Source of the DNA: Hymenobacter sp. HSC-4F20
GTDB lineage: Bacteria > Bacteroidota > Bacteroidia > Cytophagales > Hymenobacteraceae
Length of the DNA: 64,000 bases
Direction of reading: 5' to 3'
Assembly (NCBI RefSeq): GCF_019599275.1
Contig: NZ_JAHZTD010000003.1
Location: 124,001-188,000 of the forward strand
Shown here: positions 44,092 through 53,498 of the stretch, one piece after another
How positions within the stretch are numbered: the stretch's first letter is position 1
How the letters are laid out: each line of letters opens with the position of its first letter
Translations under genes and position numbers: made by a program
The notes under the pieces: model-generated
The model's database searches: none
What the model saw: only the letters and a program-made list of their open reading frames with translations
What the model was told of the DNA's origin: nothing

Positions 44092-44622
44092 CTACAGAAA
44101 CAGCGCACCTACCTCCTGCCAACTGCGGACCCGGCGGTAGCGGGTTTCGCCAGCGTTGTGCGGCGCGTCGAACAGGATGCCCTCGCCCCGGAAGTGGTCG
44201 AAGTTGAACGCGTTGTCGTCGATGAGGTAGTCGGCGTTGAGGATGCTTTTGTCGCCGCAGAATACCACGTTGCGCCACGGGATAAAGGGAAAGTGCTGGC
44301 GCAGCCACTCGTACTTGTCCAGAAAGGAGCTGGGAAACTCCATGGCCGCTGTGGCAATGAACAGCTCGTAGCGCTGGTTTATTTCCCGGAGCACCCGCTG
44401 GCTATCGGCAATTACGGGCAGGTCCTTAAAGAAGCCGGGCCGGTTGGGGTACTCGCGCAGGGCCGCCTGGTGCTCCGGCGCTACGGCCTCGTGAAAGTGC
44501 TTGCCCTGCAGCTCGTCCAGGGTTAAGGTAAGCTGGTAGTCAAGGCCATACCATTCGTGAAAACGGGCAATGGAGTCGGCAATAACCTCGTCCATATCCA
44601 CTGCAATTCGCTTTTTCGTCAT
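44092..44622 (-). CDS. 5'(3')-deoxyribonucleotidase family protein (HAD)
   Basis: A 176-residue HAD phosphatase of the NT5C type. The nucleophile motif is VDMDEVIADS with Asp9 and Asp11; FIATAAMEFP contains motif II Thr; DYLIDDNAFN is motif IV with the metal-binding acids. Family members dephosphorylate deoxyribonucleoside monophosphates and control dNTP pools. It is cytosolic. It is convergent with bshA and stands alone. Confidence 0.85.
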   Translation of the reverse strand: MTKKRIAVDMDEVIADSIARFHEWYGLDYQLTLTLDELQGKHFHEAVAPEHQAALREYPNRPGFFKDLPVIADSQRVLREINQRYELFIATAAMEFPSSFLDKYEWLRQHFPFIPWRNVVFCGDKSILNADYLIDDNAFNFDHFRGEGILFDAPHNAGETRYRRVRSWQEVGALFL

Positions 44623-44767
44623 GTGCTGCTGGCTTTATTGTCAAAGGACCATCTTCAGGCGGAAGCACAGCCGGCGCTCTGGCAGGCGAAGGACACTACC
44701 TCTAACGCAGGCGAGCTACTCCGGCTGCTCCTCAACTGAGTGTGAAAGGGCTGCGCGGCGTATGGTG

Positions 44768-45304
44768 TTAGAACATAGCCACGGCTTCGCGCTTCACAGC
44801 CAGCAGGGCCGCAGCCGTAGGGTCAAACTGGTTGGTCATCAGGCCCTCTAAAATGTGGCGCGCCAGTTCCGGGCCGCGCGCTTCCTGCGGGGTGGGCAAG
44901 GCCTGATAGTGGGTAGTGATAAGGTTAACGACGCTTTCCTGGGCCTGCTTTACCGCCGCCCAGGTTTCGGGCTGCATGTAGAGCTGCTGGCTGAGGTTGT
45001 GCTCCACTTCGGCCCGGATTTCCTGAAGCAGCAGGCGGTGGTAGTCGGTGGCCGTTAGTCCGGCGCTGCTCACGCGCACCAGCAGGTTGTTCGGGGTAAT
45101 GCGCTCCAGCAGCATCGTCACGCGCTCCAGGGCCTGCAGGCGCAGCGGCAGGGTAGTCTTGCTCGATTCGAGACGCAGCTCCATGAGGCGGCGCTGCTGC
45201 TCTTTTTCCAGAAACTGCTGGAATAGAAAAAAGATGGCGCCCGCCACGAGTAGCGCCGGCAGAATAATCTTGAGCAAGTCGAAAAAATACGCGGTGGTGT
45301 CCAT
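44768..45304 (-). CDS. Conserved membrane-anchored protein of unknown function
   Basis: A 178-residue protein with one N-terminal transmembrane helix (IILPALLVAGAIFFLF, residues about 12-28), then a cytosolic helical part. RRLMELRLESSKTTLPLRLQ continues as LQALERVTMLLERITP, and HNLSQQLYMQPETWAAVKQA further on is characteristic of a family seen throughout Bacteroidota. I do not know its function. The first soluble part is charged and probably coiled coil. No operon partner is evident. Confidence 0.65.
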   Translation of the reverse strand: MDTTAYFFDLLKIILPALLVAGAIFFLFQQFLEKEQQRRLMELRLESSKTTLPLRLQALERVTMLLERITPNNLLVRVSSAGLTATDYHRLLLQEIRAEVEHNLSQQLYMQPETWAAVKQAQESVVNLITTHYQALPTPQEARGPELARHILEGLMTNQFDPTAAALLAVKREAVAMF

Positions 45305-45543
45305 TGAAGCGGGTTGGTCGACTAAGAAAAAAACGAAAATCGCCTGATAAAGTAGCAGCCGCAGGCCGCGGCGGCCCGTACCCGACCTGATACGCAGCCA
45401 GCCGCCAATGCGCTACCCAGGCGGCAAATATAGGTCGTGAACCGCGGGGCCCTACCCGTTGTTATACTCCCAAACAACGCTGCGGCTCGACGGAGCAGCC
45501 AGGTTGCCCCACGGATAACCTAGCGCTACTACCGCCGACTTCG

Positions 45544-45551
45544 TATCTTTG
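45544..45551 (+). promoter_or_regulatory. -7 element TATCTTTG upstream of the Fe-S carrier gene
   Basis: TATCTTTG fits TAnnTTTG and lies 30 bases before the start codon at 45582. No TTG at the expected distance was seen. Confidence 0.5.
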
Positions 45552-45581
45552 TCGCCTTACTTTCCTAACGACGAACACACT

Positions 45582-45935
45582 ATGGCAACGGCCGTCTCCA
45601 CGAAACTTGCTCCCATCAGCCTCACTCCCCGCGCGCTGGAAGAGGTTCGGAATATTCTCATTGAGAAAAACGTGCCCGCCGAGTACGGCCTGCGCGTAGG
45701 CGTCCAGGGCGGGGGCTGCTCGGGCATGAGCTACCTGCTGGGCTTCGATAAAGCCAAGGAACAGGACGAAACCTTCGACCTCGAAGGCGTTCTGCTCATC
45801 ATGGATAAGAAACACGCCATGTACGTGCTGGGCATGGAGGTTGATTTCCAGGATGGCCTCAATGCCCGGGGCTTTATCTTTAATAACCCCCAGGCCAAAA
45901 GCACCTGCGGCTGCGGCTCCTCTTTCTCGGCCTAA
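45582..45935 (+). CDS. A-type iron-sulfur cluster carrier (IscA/ErpA/SufA family)
   Basis: A 117-residue HesB/IscA protein. The three cluster-binding cysteines are Cys46 (GGGCSGMSY), Cys109 and Cys111 (TCGCGSSF). These carriers pass Fe-S clusters from the assembly scaffold to target enzymes. The gene stands alone, without suf or isc neighbours, so which carrier subtype it is cannot be decided. A -7 promoter element lies upstream and a clear terminator at 45973. Confidence 0.93.
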   Translation: MATAVSTKLAPISLTPRALEEVRNILIEKNVPAEYGLRVGVQGGGCSGMSYLLGFDKAKEQDETFDLEGVLLIMDKKHAMYVLGMEVDFQDGLNARGFIFNNPQAKSTCGCGSSFSA

Positions 45936-45972
45936 CCCTTTCTGATTTCTGCTGCTTCGGCAGCGCAGTACC

Positions 45973-46004
45973 AAGCCCCAACCGACCCTGGTTGGGGCTT
46001 TTTG
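45973..46004 (+). terminator. Terminator after the Fe-S carrier gene
   Basis: Stem aagccccaacc (45973-45983) with ggttggggctt (45990-46000), six-base loop, then T residues. Confidence 0.88.
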
Positions 46005-46107
46005 CTTTCGTGGTGGCGCGGGCCGGGTACACGCCGGGGCCACGGATATGCAAGCGGCTAGTTACTTTAGGCCGTTCTTCCGCCGTTTCCCCACGTTTTC
46101 TCTCCTG

Positions 46108-48303
46108 ATGCGCCCTACCCTTACCCTTGGTTTTCTGCTTACTGCTGCCACCGCCCACGCCCAGGCCTTCAGCCCCGCGGAAATTGCCCGCTGGCAGCAG
46201 CAGGCCCGGCAGGTAACCATCACGCGCGACACCTGGGGCGTGCCCCACGTGCAAGGCAAAACCGACGCCGATGCCGTGTTTGGTCTGCTCTACGCCCAGT
46301 GCGAAGACGACTTCCCGCGGGTAGAAATGAACTACCTCGATGCCATTGGCCGGCTGGCCGAAGTGGAAGGCGAAGCCGCCCTCTATCACGACCTGCGGGC
46401 CCGCCTGTTCATGGACAGCACCCAGGCCATCCGGCTGTACAAGAAAAGTCCGGGCTGGATGAAGCAGTTGCTCAACGCCTTTGCCGACGGCACCAACTAC
46501 TACCTCTACACTCACCCCCAGACGCGCCCGCGGCTGCTGCGGCGCTTTCAGCCCTGGATGCCGCTGATGTTCAGCGAGGGTAGCATTGGGGGCAACATTA
46601 GCGTGGTGCCGCTGGAGCGGCTGAAAAACTTCTACGGCAGCCGCAAATCAACCTCCTGGGTGCGGCCCGACGCGGAAAAAGCGGAGCGCGAGCCGGTCGG
46701 CTCCAACGGGTTTGCCGTGGCCCCGGCCAAAAGCGCCAGCGGCCACGCCCTGCTGCTGATTAACCCCCACACTTCCTTCTACTTCCGGCCCGAGGTGCAG
46801 ATGACCAGCCAGGCGGGCCTGAACGCCTACGGGGCCGTGACGTGGGGGCAATTTTTCGTGTACCAGGGCTTCAACGAGCACTGCGGCTGGATGCACACCT
46901 CCAGCTTTGCCGATTCCATGGACGAGTACGTGGAAACCATTGAGCAAAAAGACGGCAAGCCCCACTACCGTTACGGTTCGAAGCTGCGGCCCGTGCGGGT
47001 GGCCACCGTTTCCCTGCCCTATCTCCAGGATGGCCGGCTGCTGCGCCGGGAGTTTACTACCTACCGCACCCACCACGGGCCAGTGGTCGGCCAGCTGGCC
47101 GACAACAAGTGGGTGACGGTCCGCATGATGGATACGCCCCTGGCCGCCCTGGAGCAGTCTTACCTGCGCACCAAAGCCACCGACTACGCCAGCTTCCGGA
47201 AAGTGATGCAGCTCAATGGCAATGCTTCCAACAACACGGTGTTTGCCGACAGCAAGGGCACCATTGCCTACTGGCACGGCAACTTTATGCCCCGCCGCAA
47301 CCCACAGTTCGACTGGAGCCAGCCCGTGGACGGCAGCAACCCGCAAACGGAATGGCAGGGCTTGCACAAAGTGGAGGACCTGGTGCAGGTGCTCAACCCA
47401 GCCAGCGGCTGGATTCAGAACTGCAACTCCACCCCCTTTACTGTGGCGGGCCCGGGCAGCCCAGCCAAAGACAAGTACCCCGCCTACATGGCTCCCGATG
47501 CGGAAAACTACCGCGGCATAAATGCTGTGCGGGTGCTGAGCCGCAAGCCCGTGTTCACCCTCGATACGCTGATTGCCGCCGCCAAGGACCCCTACTTGCC
47601 CGGCTTTGAGGAGCTGCTGCCCGCCTTGGCTAGGGACTTTCAGTTTGTGGCCGACAGCCCGAATCCGCCGGAGGGCGAGGTGGTAGAGGCCCTGAAGCTA
47701 CTGCAGGGCTGGGACCGGCGCTACAGCAAAACGTCGGTGGGCCAGACCCTGGCCACCTACTGGGGCGAGCGGCTGCTGCGCCTGGCCCGCCCGCGCGTGC
47801 CCGGGGGGCAGCCCCTAGACTACATTAGCCTCGTGCAGTTCAGCATGGCCCACACGACGCCCCAGGAGAAAGTAGCCGCCCTGCAGGAAACCCTGGACGA
47901 GCTGACCCGCGACTTTGGCACCTGGCGCATGCCGTGGGGAGAAGTAAACCGCTTCCAGCGTCTCACCGGCAACCTGCAGGAAACCTACGACGACCAGAAG
48001 CCTAGCCTGCCGGTGGCCTTTACCTCATCGGCCTGGGGCTCTCTGGCGGCCTTTGGCTCCCGTACTTACCCCGGCACCAAGAAGCGCTACGGCAGCGTGG
48101 GCAATAGCTTTATTGCGGTGGTTGAGTTCGGCCCCCGCGTGAAGGCCCGCTCCGTACTGGCCGGCGGCAACAGCAACCAGCCCGCTTCGCCCCACTTCAC
48201 CGACCAGGCGGGGTTATATGCCGAGGAAAACTTCAAAGACGTGCTCTTCTACCCCGAAGACATCCGGCAGCACACGGAGCGCACCTACTCGCCCGGCCAG
48301 TAA
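46108..48303 (+). CDS. Penicillin acylase family protein (N-terminal nucleophile amidase)
   Basis: A 731-residue exported precursor with signal peptide (LTLGFLLTAATAHAQA). The Ntn-hydrolase precursor would cleave itself before Ser199 in VGSNGFAV to give alpha and beta chains, with Ser199 as the nucleophile. The alpha part contains TRDTWGVPHVQG and DAVFGLLYAQCEDDFPR, both typical. Relatives cleave acyl amides such as acyl-homoserine lactones, penicillins or aculeacin; the substrate is open. The start at 46108 was chosen for the signal peptide (open frame to 46048). A bidirectional terminator follows. Confidence 0.9.
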   Translation: MRPTLTLGFLLTAATAHAQAFSPAEIARWQQQARQVTITRDTWGVPHVQGKTDADAVFGLLYAQCEDDFPRVEMNYLDAIGRLAEVEGEAALYHDLRARLFMDSTQAIRLYKKSPGWMKQLLNAFADGTNYYLYTHPQTRPRLLRRFQPWMPLMFSEGSIGGNISVVPLERLKNFYGSRKSTSWVRPDAEKAEREPVGSNGFAVAPAKSASGHALLLINPHTSFYFRPEVQMTSQAGLNAYGAVTWGQFFVYQGFNEHCGWMHTSSFADSMDEYVETIEQKDGKPHYRYGSKLRPVRVATVSLPYLQDGRLLRREFTTYRTHHGPVVGQLADNKWVTVRMMDTPLAALEQSYLRTKATDYASFRKVMQLNGNASNNTVFADSKGTIAYWHGNFMPRRNPQFDWSQPVDGSNPQTEWQGLHKVEDLVQVLNPASGWIQNCNSTPFTVAGPGSPAKDKYPAYMAPDAENYRGINAVRVLSRKPVFTLDTLIAAAKDPYLPGFEELLPALARDFQFVADSPNPPEGEVVEALKLLQGWDRRYSKTSVGQTLATYWGERLLRLARPRVPGGQPLDYISLVQFSMAHTTPQEKVAALQETLDELTRDFGTWRMPWGEVNRFQRLTGNLQETYDDQKPSLPVAFTSSAWGSLAAFGSRTYPGTKKRYGSVGNSFIAVVEFGPRVKARSVLAGGNSNQPASPHFTDQAGLYAEENFKDVLFYPEDIRQHTERTYSPGQ

Positions 48304-48324
48304 GCCTGCCCCTAAAGACGCAGC

Positions 48325-48374
48325 AGAGAAGCCCCCGTAGCCGCAGATGTTTACGTAGCCGCGGGGGCTTCTCT
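48325..48374. terminator. Bidirectional terminator after the acylase gene
   Basis: Stem agagaagcccccg (48325-48337) with cgggggcttctct (48362-48374), with an internal loop. It lies between convergent genes ending at 48303 and 48387. Confidence 0.8.
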
Positions 48375-48386
48375 AAGGGGATCATC

Positions 48387-49268
48387 TTACTTGAAGTACT
48401 GCGCGTACTGGGCGGGCATAGCGTCCAGCGGCTTAATAAGAATGTCCTTGTAAAAGACTTCGGCGGCTTCGCTTTGCAGCTGGATTTTGCCGTGCGTGAG
48501 CGGCTGGCGCTGGCCGTTGACCACGGCCCCGGAGTTGCTGAGCGCCAGCACCACGTGGCCGTTTACAATGTGCACGCTCCGGCCATTCACGTTAATAAGC
48601 TCCAACTCGTTCCACTGGCCGTTGGGCACCTCGTAGTTGGCCGACGCCTGACAGAACCCTGGGCCGCCGCGTCCCATCCTGACGGGGGCCGCCGCCGGGT
48701 TGTAGCGCAGCGTGTCATGGGTAGGGTTGTAGGCCGCCCGGATATCGGCCGTGGAATTCGCAATGCACCAGAAGTCGCCCATGGCGTTGCCCTTCTGGTA
48801 CTCCGACACCTGAAATTCCTGGCTGAGCATCCAGCTGCGCCAGTAGTCTACCCCGCACTCGCCCTGGCTGTTGTACAGGATGCCGCTATCTAGGGGCTCA
48901 TCAAGCCGGGGCACCCATTTTTTGGTTCCCCATTTCACTTTCAGCTTGAGGTGGTAGTTGGCGAAGTCCTGCTTGGTGAACACACAGCCGTATATCTCGC
49001 CGCTGATGCGTAGCACGGGCTCCCCCTGCTGCATCTGCACGGAAAAGACGTTTGCCTCGTTCTTATCGTAGCCAATGGGGGGTAGTGGCTTGCCCTGCGC
49101 GTCGGTGGGCTGCTGCCCGCGGTATCCAGGCTGGTGGCGGTAGCTTTGGTAGGTCTGCCACTTGCTGAGGTTTTTGTCCAGGAGGGGCTCCCACCCCTTG
49201 GGTACCATAAAGGAGGTAGTGCTCAGCAGCAGCGCGGCGGCGCAGCTCAGTATAGCGGGCTTTTTCAT
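48387..49268 (-). CDS. DUF1080 (3-keto-disaccharide hydrolase) family protein
   Basis: A 293-residue exported protein with a signal peptide (AILSCAAALLLSTTSF). The DUF1080 jellyroll pattern includes GWEPLLDKNLSKWQTY at the start of the mature part, VFTKQDFANYHLKLKVKWG, DSGILYNSQGE and the ending GKIQLQSEAAEVFYKDILIK. The family contains glucosidase-type hydrolases acting on 3-keto-sugars and uncharacterised relatives. The ATG at 49268 gives the best signal; 49280 is also possible. It converges on the acylase gene. Confidence 0.85.
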   Translation of the reverse strand: MKKPAILSCAAALLLSTTSFMVPKGWEPLLDKNLSKWQTYQSYRHQPGYRGQQPTDAQGKPLPPIGYDKNEANVFSVQMQQGEPVLRISGEIYGCVFTKQDFANYHLKLKVKWGTKKWVPRLDEPLDSGILYNSQGECGVDYWRSWMLSQEFQVSEYQKGNAMGDFWCIANSTADIRAAYNPTHDTLRYNPAAAPVRMGRGGPGFCQASANYEVPNGQWNELELINVNGRSVHIVNGHVVLALSNSGAVVNGQRQPLTHGKIQLQSEAAEVFYKDILIKPLDAMPAQYAQYFK

Positions 49269-49462
49269 CAGACGAAGCATCCTAGGGTGATAATCTGCCC
49301 CAAGCTACTGATTCTAGCCAACGTGGCCTTACCAAACACGACTACCCGGAGCTTCTAGCAGTAGCCCACCCCGTGTCTGCAAAATAGCCCGACATGATTT
49401 TCTACTTTCCTACAGCTCAGGCGCCTGTTGACAGCCTGGTAAGGTAGCGCCTGTCGGCCGAA

Positions 49463-50413
49463 TCAAAACTCCAGCCGCTGCCCTTGCTCCGGAAATATAA
49501 GCTTCACTGGCAGGGTGTTACCCTTCAATAGCTGGGCTTTGATTGCGTCTTCATTACCCGGCTTGATGTGGGTAATCACCACTGGCAGCCCGCGCAACGC
49601 GGCAGCGCCCGTCAACTGCCCCAGCACCTCCAGCTCCTGCAGGAGCAGGGCGGGCGTCAGGTGGCCGAAGAGCTGGCTGGTAGGCTGGCTATTGGGGTAG
49701 GAAGTTTCAATGAAAATAGCCTTGAGCTGATGCGCCTGCACCAGAGGCCGTACCGCCTGCCAGAGCGCCCGCAGGTTTTGCGTTTGCTCCACGGCATCAG
49801 CGCCCGTATCGCCGAGGTAGAGCAGGTAGCTGCTGCCACTGCGTACCAGAAAGGCGGTGCTTGGGTAGGGCTTGCCGTGGCTGAGCGGAAAGGCCTGCAC
49901 GCTCAAGGCGGTATTGGCCAGGGGTGTTTCCTGCCCGGGCGCCAGCTCCCGCAGCTGGTATTTTTGCAGAGCCGGGGCGTTGCCGCCACTCCCGAAATTG
50001 GGCCAGGCTCGCCAGTTCAAGTAATCGTTCTGCAAGGTGGCCAGGCAGCCCGGCAGCCCGTAGATGGTTTTGGCCGTATCATCGGGGGCACCCAGCAGCA
50101 GCCCGGCAACGTGGTCGAGGTGGGGGTGGGAAATGAGGTAGCCTTTGATGCGGGTGCGGATTGCTTGCCCCGTGGAACCCGCCAGAGTGTTACGGGCTAT
50201 GGCCTTTTCTACCCCGCTGTACACCGTGCCGGCATCCAGGCATACGTACGCACTGCTACCCGCTGGCGCTACCAGGTAGGCGGAGAGGTTGCTTTCCTGC
50301 AGGCCGCCCTTCACGCCCAGAGGCACCACAGTAAAGGACGACTGAGCTGCGATGGGTAGCGCAATCAGGTACGCCCAAAACCATATGAATACCCTTCCAA
50401 CTACTTGTTTCAT
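49463..50413 (-). CDS. Class II cyclic-nucleotide phosphodiesterase (MBL fold), exported
   Basis: A 316-residue exported enzyme with signal peptide (FWAYLIALPIAAQ). It is of the class II 3',5'-cAMP phosphodiesterase type (yeast PDE1, Vibrio CpdP): LGVKGGLQESNLSAYL, the metal-binding GYLISHPHLDHVAGLL, FIETSYPNSQPTSQLFGHLT and ITHIKPGNE. The export signal would place it in the periplasm, as for CpdP, where it would hydrolyse extracellular cyclic nucleotides. It stands between two unrelated minus-strand genes. Confidence 0.88.
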   Translation of the reverse strand: MKQVVGRVFIWFWAYLIALPIAAQSSFTVVPLGVKGGLQESNLSAYLVAPAGSSAYVCLDAGTVYSGVEKAIARNTLAGSTGQAIRTRIKGYLISHPHLDHVAGLLLGAPDDTAKTIYGLPGCLATLQNDYLNWRAWPNFGSGGNAPALQKYQLRELAPGQETPLANTALSVQAFPLSHGKPYPSTAFLVRSGSSYLLYLGDTGADAVEQTQNLRALWQAVRPLVQAHQLKAIFIETSYPNSQPTSQLFGHLTPALLLQELEVLGQLTGAAALRGLPVVITHIKPGNEDAIKAQLLKGNTLPVKLIFPEQGQRLEF

Positions 50414-50449
50414 CTCGTGTGGGCTTCTAGCATCAGAGTAGTACCAGAA

Positions 50450-51304
50450 TTACGTAGGCTCTACAGCAAGCACCAGCCGGTCCGGTCCTACTAACGCCTC
50501 CTGCCGTTCGCATTGCCATTTAGATTCTTGCGTCACTCCCTGAATGGTGCTTCCGTCAGTTATGATATCCCCTTGTGCATACGTATAGTAGGCATAATTC
50601 CAAAGCAATGCTCCTACGGCTGACGGATCCAGACCAGTAAAACGAACTTGAAAATCGGGGAGGCCTAGCACGTACAGCCCGACAGTATCCATTACGCTTT
50701 CATCTTTCGCTCCATTACCGACCTGGAAGAGTCGCACATTCAGAAAGCCATGAAGAGTACTTCGGTTATCCTCGTCCCAGGCCTCCAGCAAATCATCAGT
50801 CGCAAGAAGCTTCTGTGCCCCAACCGAATAAACTACCTGCGGCCGGGTTGCTTTTACCACAGCCATCAGAAACTGTGTAAATAGCTCGAGCCTGACCTTA
50901 TAATCGAGTTGCCGGGTCATAAAGTCAGAGAGTACTACTTCATAGCGGCACGCGGCAGCCGCTTCAGCCGCTTCTGGCCAGTGCCAATTTTGCTGGAGTG
51001 CTTCTTCGGGAATCTCAATCCCGTCTTTGCCTTTGCCGGGGAAGAATATGGAGCATTGCGCTGCCACTTCTCCATCAGTAAAAGAAACCTTCGTATCAGG
51101 AAACAAGAACAGCATTGGACCAGCTACATCTGGGCTGTCTACGCTGTGAAAATATTTGCTCAGTTCCGCTACTATAATCTGTTTATCAAACACAGGCGCC
51201 TCTGCAAACAGCAATTTAGCCGTTAGCAATTGAGGAAAATTTGTTAGCTGTTCCTCCGGTTCGGAATGTTGGTTTTTCTTTTGTCGAAAATCGAAGATTC
51301 CCAT
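50450..51304 (-). CDS. DUF4261 domain protein
   Basis: A 284-residue soluble protein with a charged N-terminus. The DUF4261 pattern is seen: TAKLLFAEAPVFDKQIIVAEL at the start (in parts), PMLFLFPDTKVSFTDGEVA, a helix with FMTRQLDYKVRLELF and the C-terminal NVRLFQVGNG, LGLPDFQVRF and GDIITDGSTIQG. The family has no known biochemical role and is frequently found in toxin-immunity settings. The gene is clearly lower in GC than its neighbours, suggesting transfer. It lies 36 bp before the phosphodiesterase gene on the same strand. Confidence 0.8.
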   Translation of the reverse strand: MGIFDFRQKKNQHSEPEEQLTNFPQLLTAKLLFAEAPVFDKQIIVAELSKYFHSVDSPDVAGPMLFLFPDTKVSFTDGEVAAQCSIFFPGKGKDGIEIPEEALQQNWHWPEAAEAAAACRYEVVLSDFMTRQLDYKVRLELFTQFLMAVVKATRPQVVYSVGAQKLLATDDLLEAWDEDNRSTLHGFLNVRLFQVGNGAKDESVMDTVGLYVLGLPDFQVRFTGLDPSAVGALLWNYAYYTYAQGDIITDGSTIQGVTQESKWQCERQEALVGPDRLVLAVEPT

Positions 51305-51333
51305 TGCTGTGCTGTATCAATCTTGAAGCTGAC

Positions 51334-51798
51334 TTATTTATTCGTCTTTTGATCACCCGGTTTTTTGTCTTCCCACGCCCCCACCGTCAGTTCAAAGCGC
51401 ACCTCGCCGCTACCCGTGCGGCCAGTGTCTTGCCAGCCCTGCCGGCGGTAGAACTCCTCGGCGCGGGTGCCGGGCGCAGTGCTGAGCCACACAGATTCCG
51501 AAGTTTGCCCGAAATACCAGGTCAGCAGCTGGTGGTGCAGCTGTTTGCCGATACCCTGGCCCGCGAAGTCAGGGTGCACGAACAGAGCCCACACGCTGTG
51601 CTCTTGCATGTCAACGATGGTAAACCCAACGATACGGCTGTTTTCTTCGGCCACCCAGCCGCGGCCGCGGCGCGTGAGGTAGTCGAGGTAATGCGCCCCG
51701 GTGACGAGGGCTGGGTTGCGCAGTACATTCTCGCGCACGGCCAAGCGTACCTCCGCCAGGCGCGGAATATCTTCGGGAACGGCAGTGCGGTAGTGCAT
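51334..51798 (-). CDS. GNAT family N-acetyltransferase
   Basis: A 154-residue acetyltransferase. It has the acetyl-CoA motif A in VHPDFAGQGIGKQLHHQLL (Q/R-x-x-G-x-G/A form), VWALFVHPDF as the preceding strand, and the C-terminal FYRRQGWQDTG strand-helix. The N-terminus (YRTAVPEDIPRLAEVR) is typical. The acceptor is unknown. The ATG at 51798 was preferred over 51864 because it begins directly at the domain. It is divergent from glpD. Confidence 0.85.
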   Translation of the reverse strand: MHYRTAVPEDIPRLAEVRLAVRENVLRNPALVTGAHYLDYLTRRGRGWVAEENSRIVGFTIVDMQEHSVWALFVHPDFAGQGIGKQLHHQLLTWYFGQTSESVWLSTAPGTRAEEFYRRQGWQDTGRTGSGEVRFELTVGAWEDKKPGDQKTNK

Positions 51799-51899
51799 AA
51801 TGGAAGGCAATACGGGAAGAAGCCAGCCAGAGCGGCGGCGAAAATTATCCATTTTTGCCGCCATCCGTTGTGTACTAGCCGATATACTGCTCCTGCCTC

Positions 51900-53486
51900 A
51901 TGCTACCGCCTACCCTACCTTTCCGCCGCGACACGCTGCTGCAGCGGCTTCGCCATCAGCCGAGCTGGGATTTACTGGTGATTGGGGGTGGGGCCACGGG
52001 GCTCGGCGTAGCCCTGGATGGCATCAGCCGGGGCTATACCACGCTGCTGCTGGAGCGGGCCGACTACGCTAAGGGCACCAGCAGCCGTAGCACCAAGCTA
52101 GTGCACGGGGGAGTGCGCTACCTGGCCCAGGGAGACATTGCCCTGGTCCGCGAAGCACTTTACGAGCGAGGGCTGCTCCTTAAAAATGCCCCGCACGTGG
52201 TCAGGAATCAGAATTTCATCATTCCGAACTACGAGTGGTGGAGCGGCCCGTTTTACACCCTCGGCCTGACGCTCTACGACCTGCTGGCGGGCAAGCGCAG
52301 CCTGGGTCCCTCCCGCCACCTGAGCCGGGCAGAAGCCCTACGCCGCCTTACGACTCTCCAACCCGATGGCCTGCGGGGCGGCGTGCTCTACCACGATGGG
52401 CAGTTTGATGACGCCCGCCTGGCCGTAAACCTGGCCCAGACGGCTGTGGAGCGCGGCGGTACCGTGCTTAACTACTGCGAGGTGCACGGACTGCTGAAGG
52501 ATACTCACGGCAGGGTAACTGGCGTGGCGGCTACCGACCAGGAAACCGGCGCTACGTACGAGTTGGCTGCCAAGGTAGTCGTAAACGCCACCGGCGTGTT
52601 CGTGGATGCCATTCGGCAGCTAGACGAGCCCGGCGCCCCCCAGCTGGTGCGTGCTAGCCAGGGCGTCCACATAGTCGTGGATAAGTCTTTTCTGCCCGGC
52701 GACGATGCCCTGCTAATTCCGCAAACTGACGATGGACGGGTGCTGTTTGCCGTGCCCTGGCACAACCGCGTGGTGCTGGGCACTACCGATACTCCCCTGC
52801 CGGGGCCAAGCCCGGAGCCTCAGGCCCGGGAAGATGAAATAGAGTTCATTTTGCGCACGGCCGGCCGCTACCTCACCCGTGCGCCCCGGCGTCAAGACGC
52901 GCTGAGTATCTTTGCCGGCCTGCGCCCCCTGGCCGCTCCAACGGATGGCTCAGCGCAGACCAAGGAAATTTCGCGCAGCCACAAACTTCTGGTGTCTGAA
53001 ACAGGGCTCATTACCATCACGGGCGGCAAATGGACTACCTACCGCCGCATGGGGGAGGATACCGTGGCCCAGGCCATTGCTCTGGGCAAGCTTCCCGCTG
53101 CCCCGAGCCAAACGGCCCACATGCCCATTCACGGGGCTCAGCCTACCCCCGACCACAGCAGCTACCTTTACGTGTACGGCTCCGACCAGCCGCACCTGCA
53201 CCAGCTTCTTACCGAGCACCCCGAGCTGAGCCAACGACTTGACCCCGCCCTTGAGTTTCGGTACGCCGAGGTAGTGTGGGCGGCTCGCTACGAAATGGCC
53301 CGCACCGTAGAGGATGTGCTGGCCCGGCGCGTGCGGGCACTGTTTCTCGACGCGGCCGCCGCCCTGCGCGCCGCGCCAGCCGTAGCGGCCCTGCTGGCCC
53401 AGGAACTCGGCCACGACCAGCAGTGGCAGGAGCAGCAGGTAGCTGCGTTCCGGGCGGTAGCACAGCACTACCTGCCCAGCCGCTAG
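51900..53486 (+). CDS. glpD: Glycerol-3-phosphate dehydrogenase, FAD-dependent (aerobic)
   Basis: A 528-residue flavoprotein that oxidises glycerol 3-phosphate to dihydroxyacetone phosphate at the membrane and feeds electrons into the quinone pool. The FAD site is VIGGGATGLGVALDGISRGY; the family signature SSRSTKLVHGGVRYLAQGD follows, and the C-terminal ITGGKWTTYRRMGEDTV ends the FAD domain. No glpK or glpF is adjacent. Start at 51900 leaves about 25 residues before the Rossmann strand, as in relatives. Confidence 0.95.
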   Translation: MLPPTLPFRRDTLLQRLRHQPSWDLLVIGGGATGLGVALDGISRGYTTLLLERADYAKGTSSRSTKLVHGGVRYLAQGDIALVREALYERGLLLKNAPHVVRNQNFIIPNYEWWSGPFYTLGLTLYDLLAGKRSLGPSRHLSRAEALRRLTTLQPDGLRGGVLYHDGQFDDARLAVNLAQTAVERGGTVLNYCEVHGLLKDTHGRVTGVAATDQETGATYELAAKVVVNATGVFVDAIRQLDEPGAPQLVRASQGVHIVVDKSFLPGDDALLIPQTDDGRVLFAVPWHNRVVLGTTDTPLPGPSPEPQAREDEIEFILRTAGRYLTRAPRRQDALSIFAGLRPLAAPTDGSAQTKEISRSHKLLVSETGLITITGGKWTTYRRMGEDTVAQAIALGKLPAAPSQTAHMPIHGAQPTPDHSSYLYVYGSDQPHLHQLLTEHPELSQRLDPALEFRYAEVVWAARYEMARTVEDVLARRVRALFLDAAAALRAAPAVAALLAQELGHDQQWQEQQVAAFRAVAQHYLPSR

Positions 53487-53498
53487 GTGCCGCGTTGC

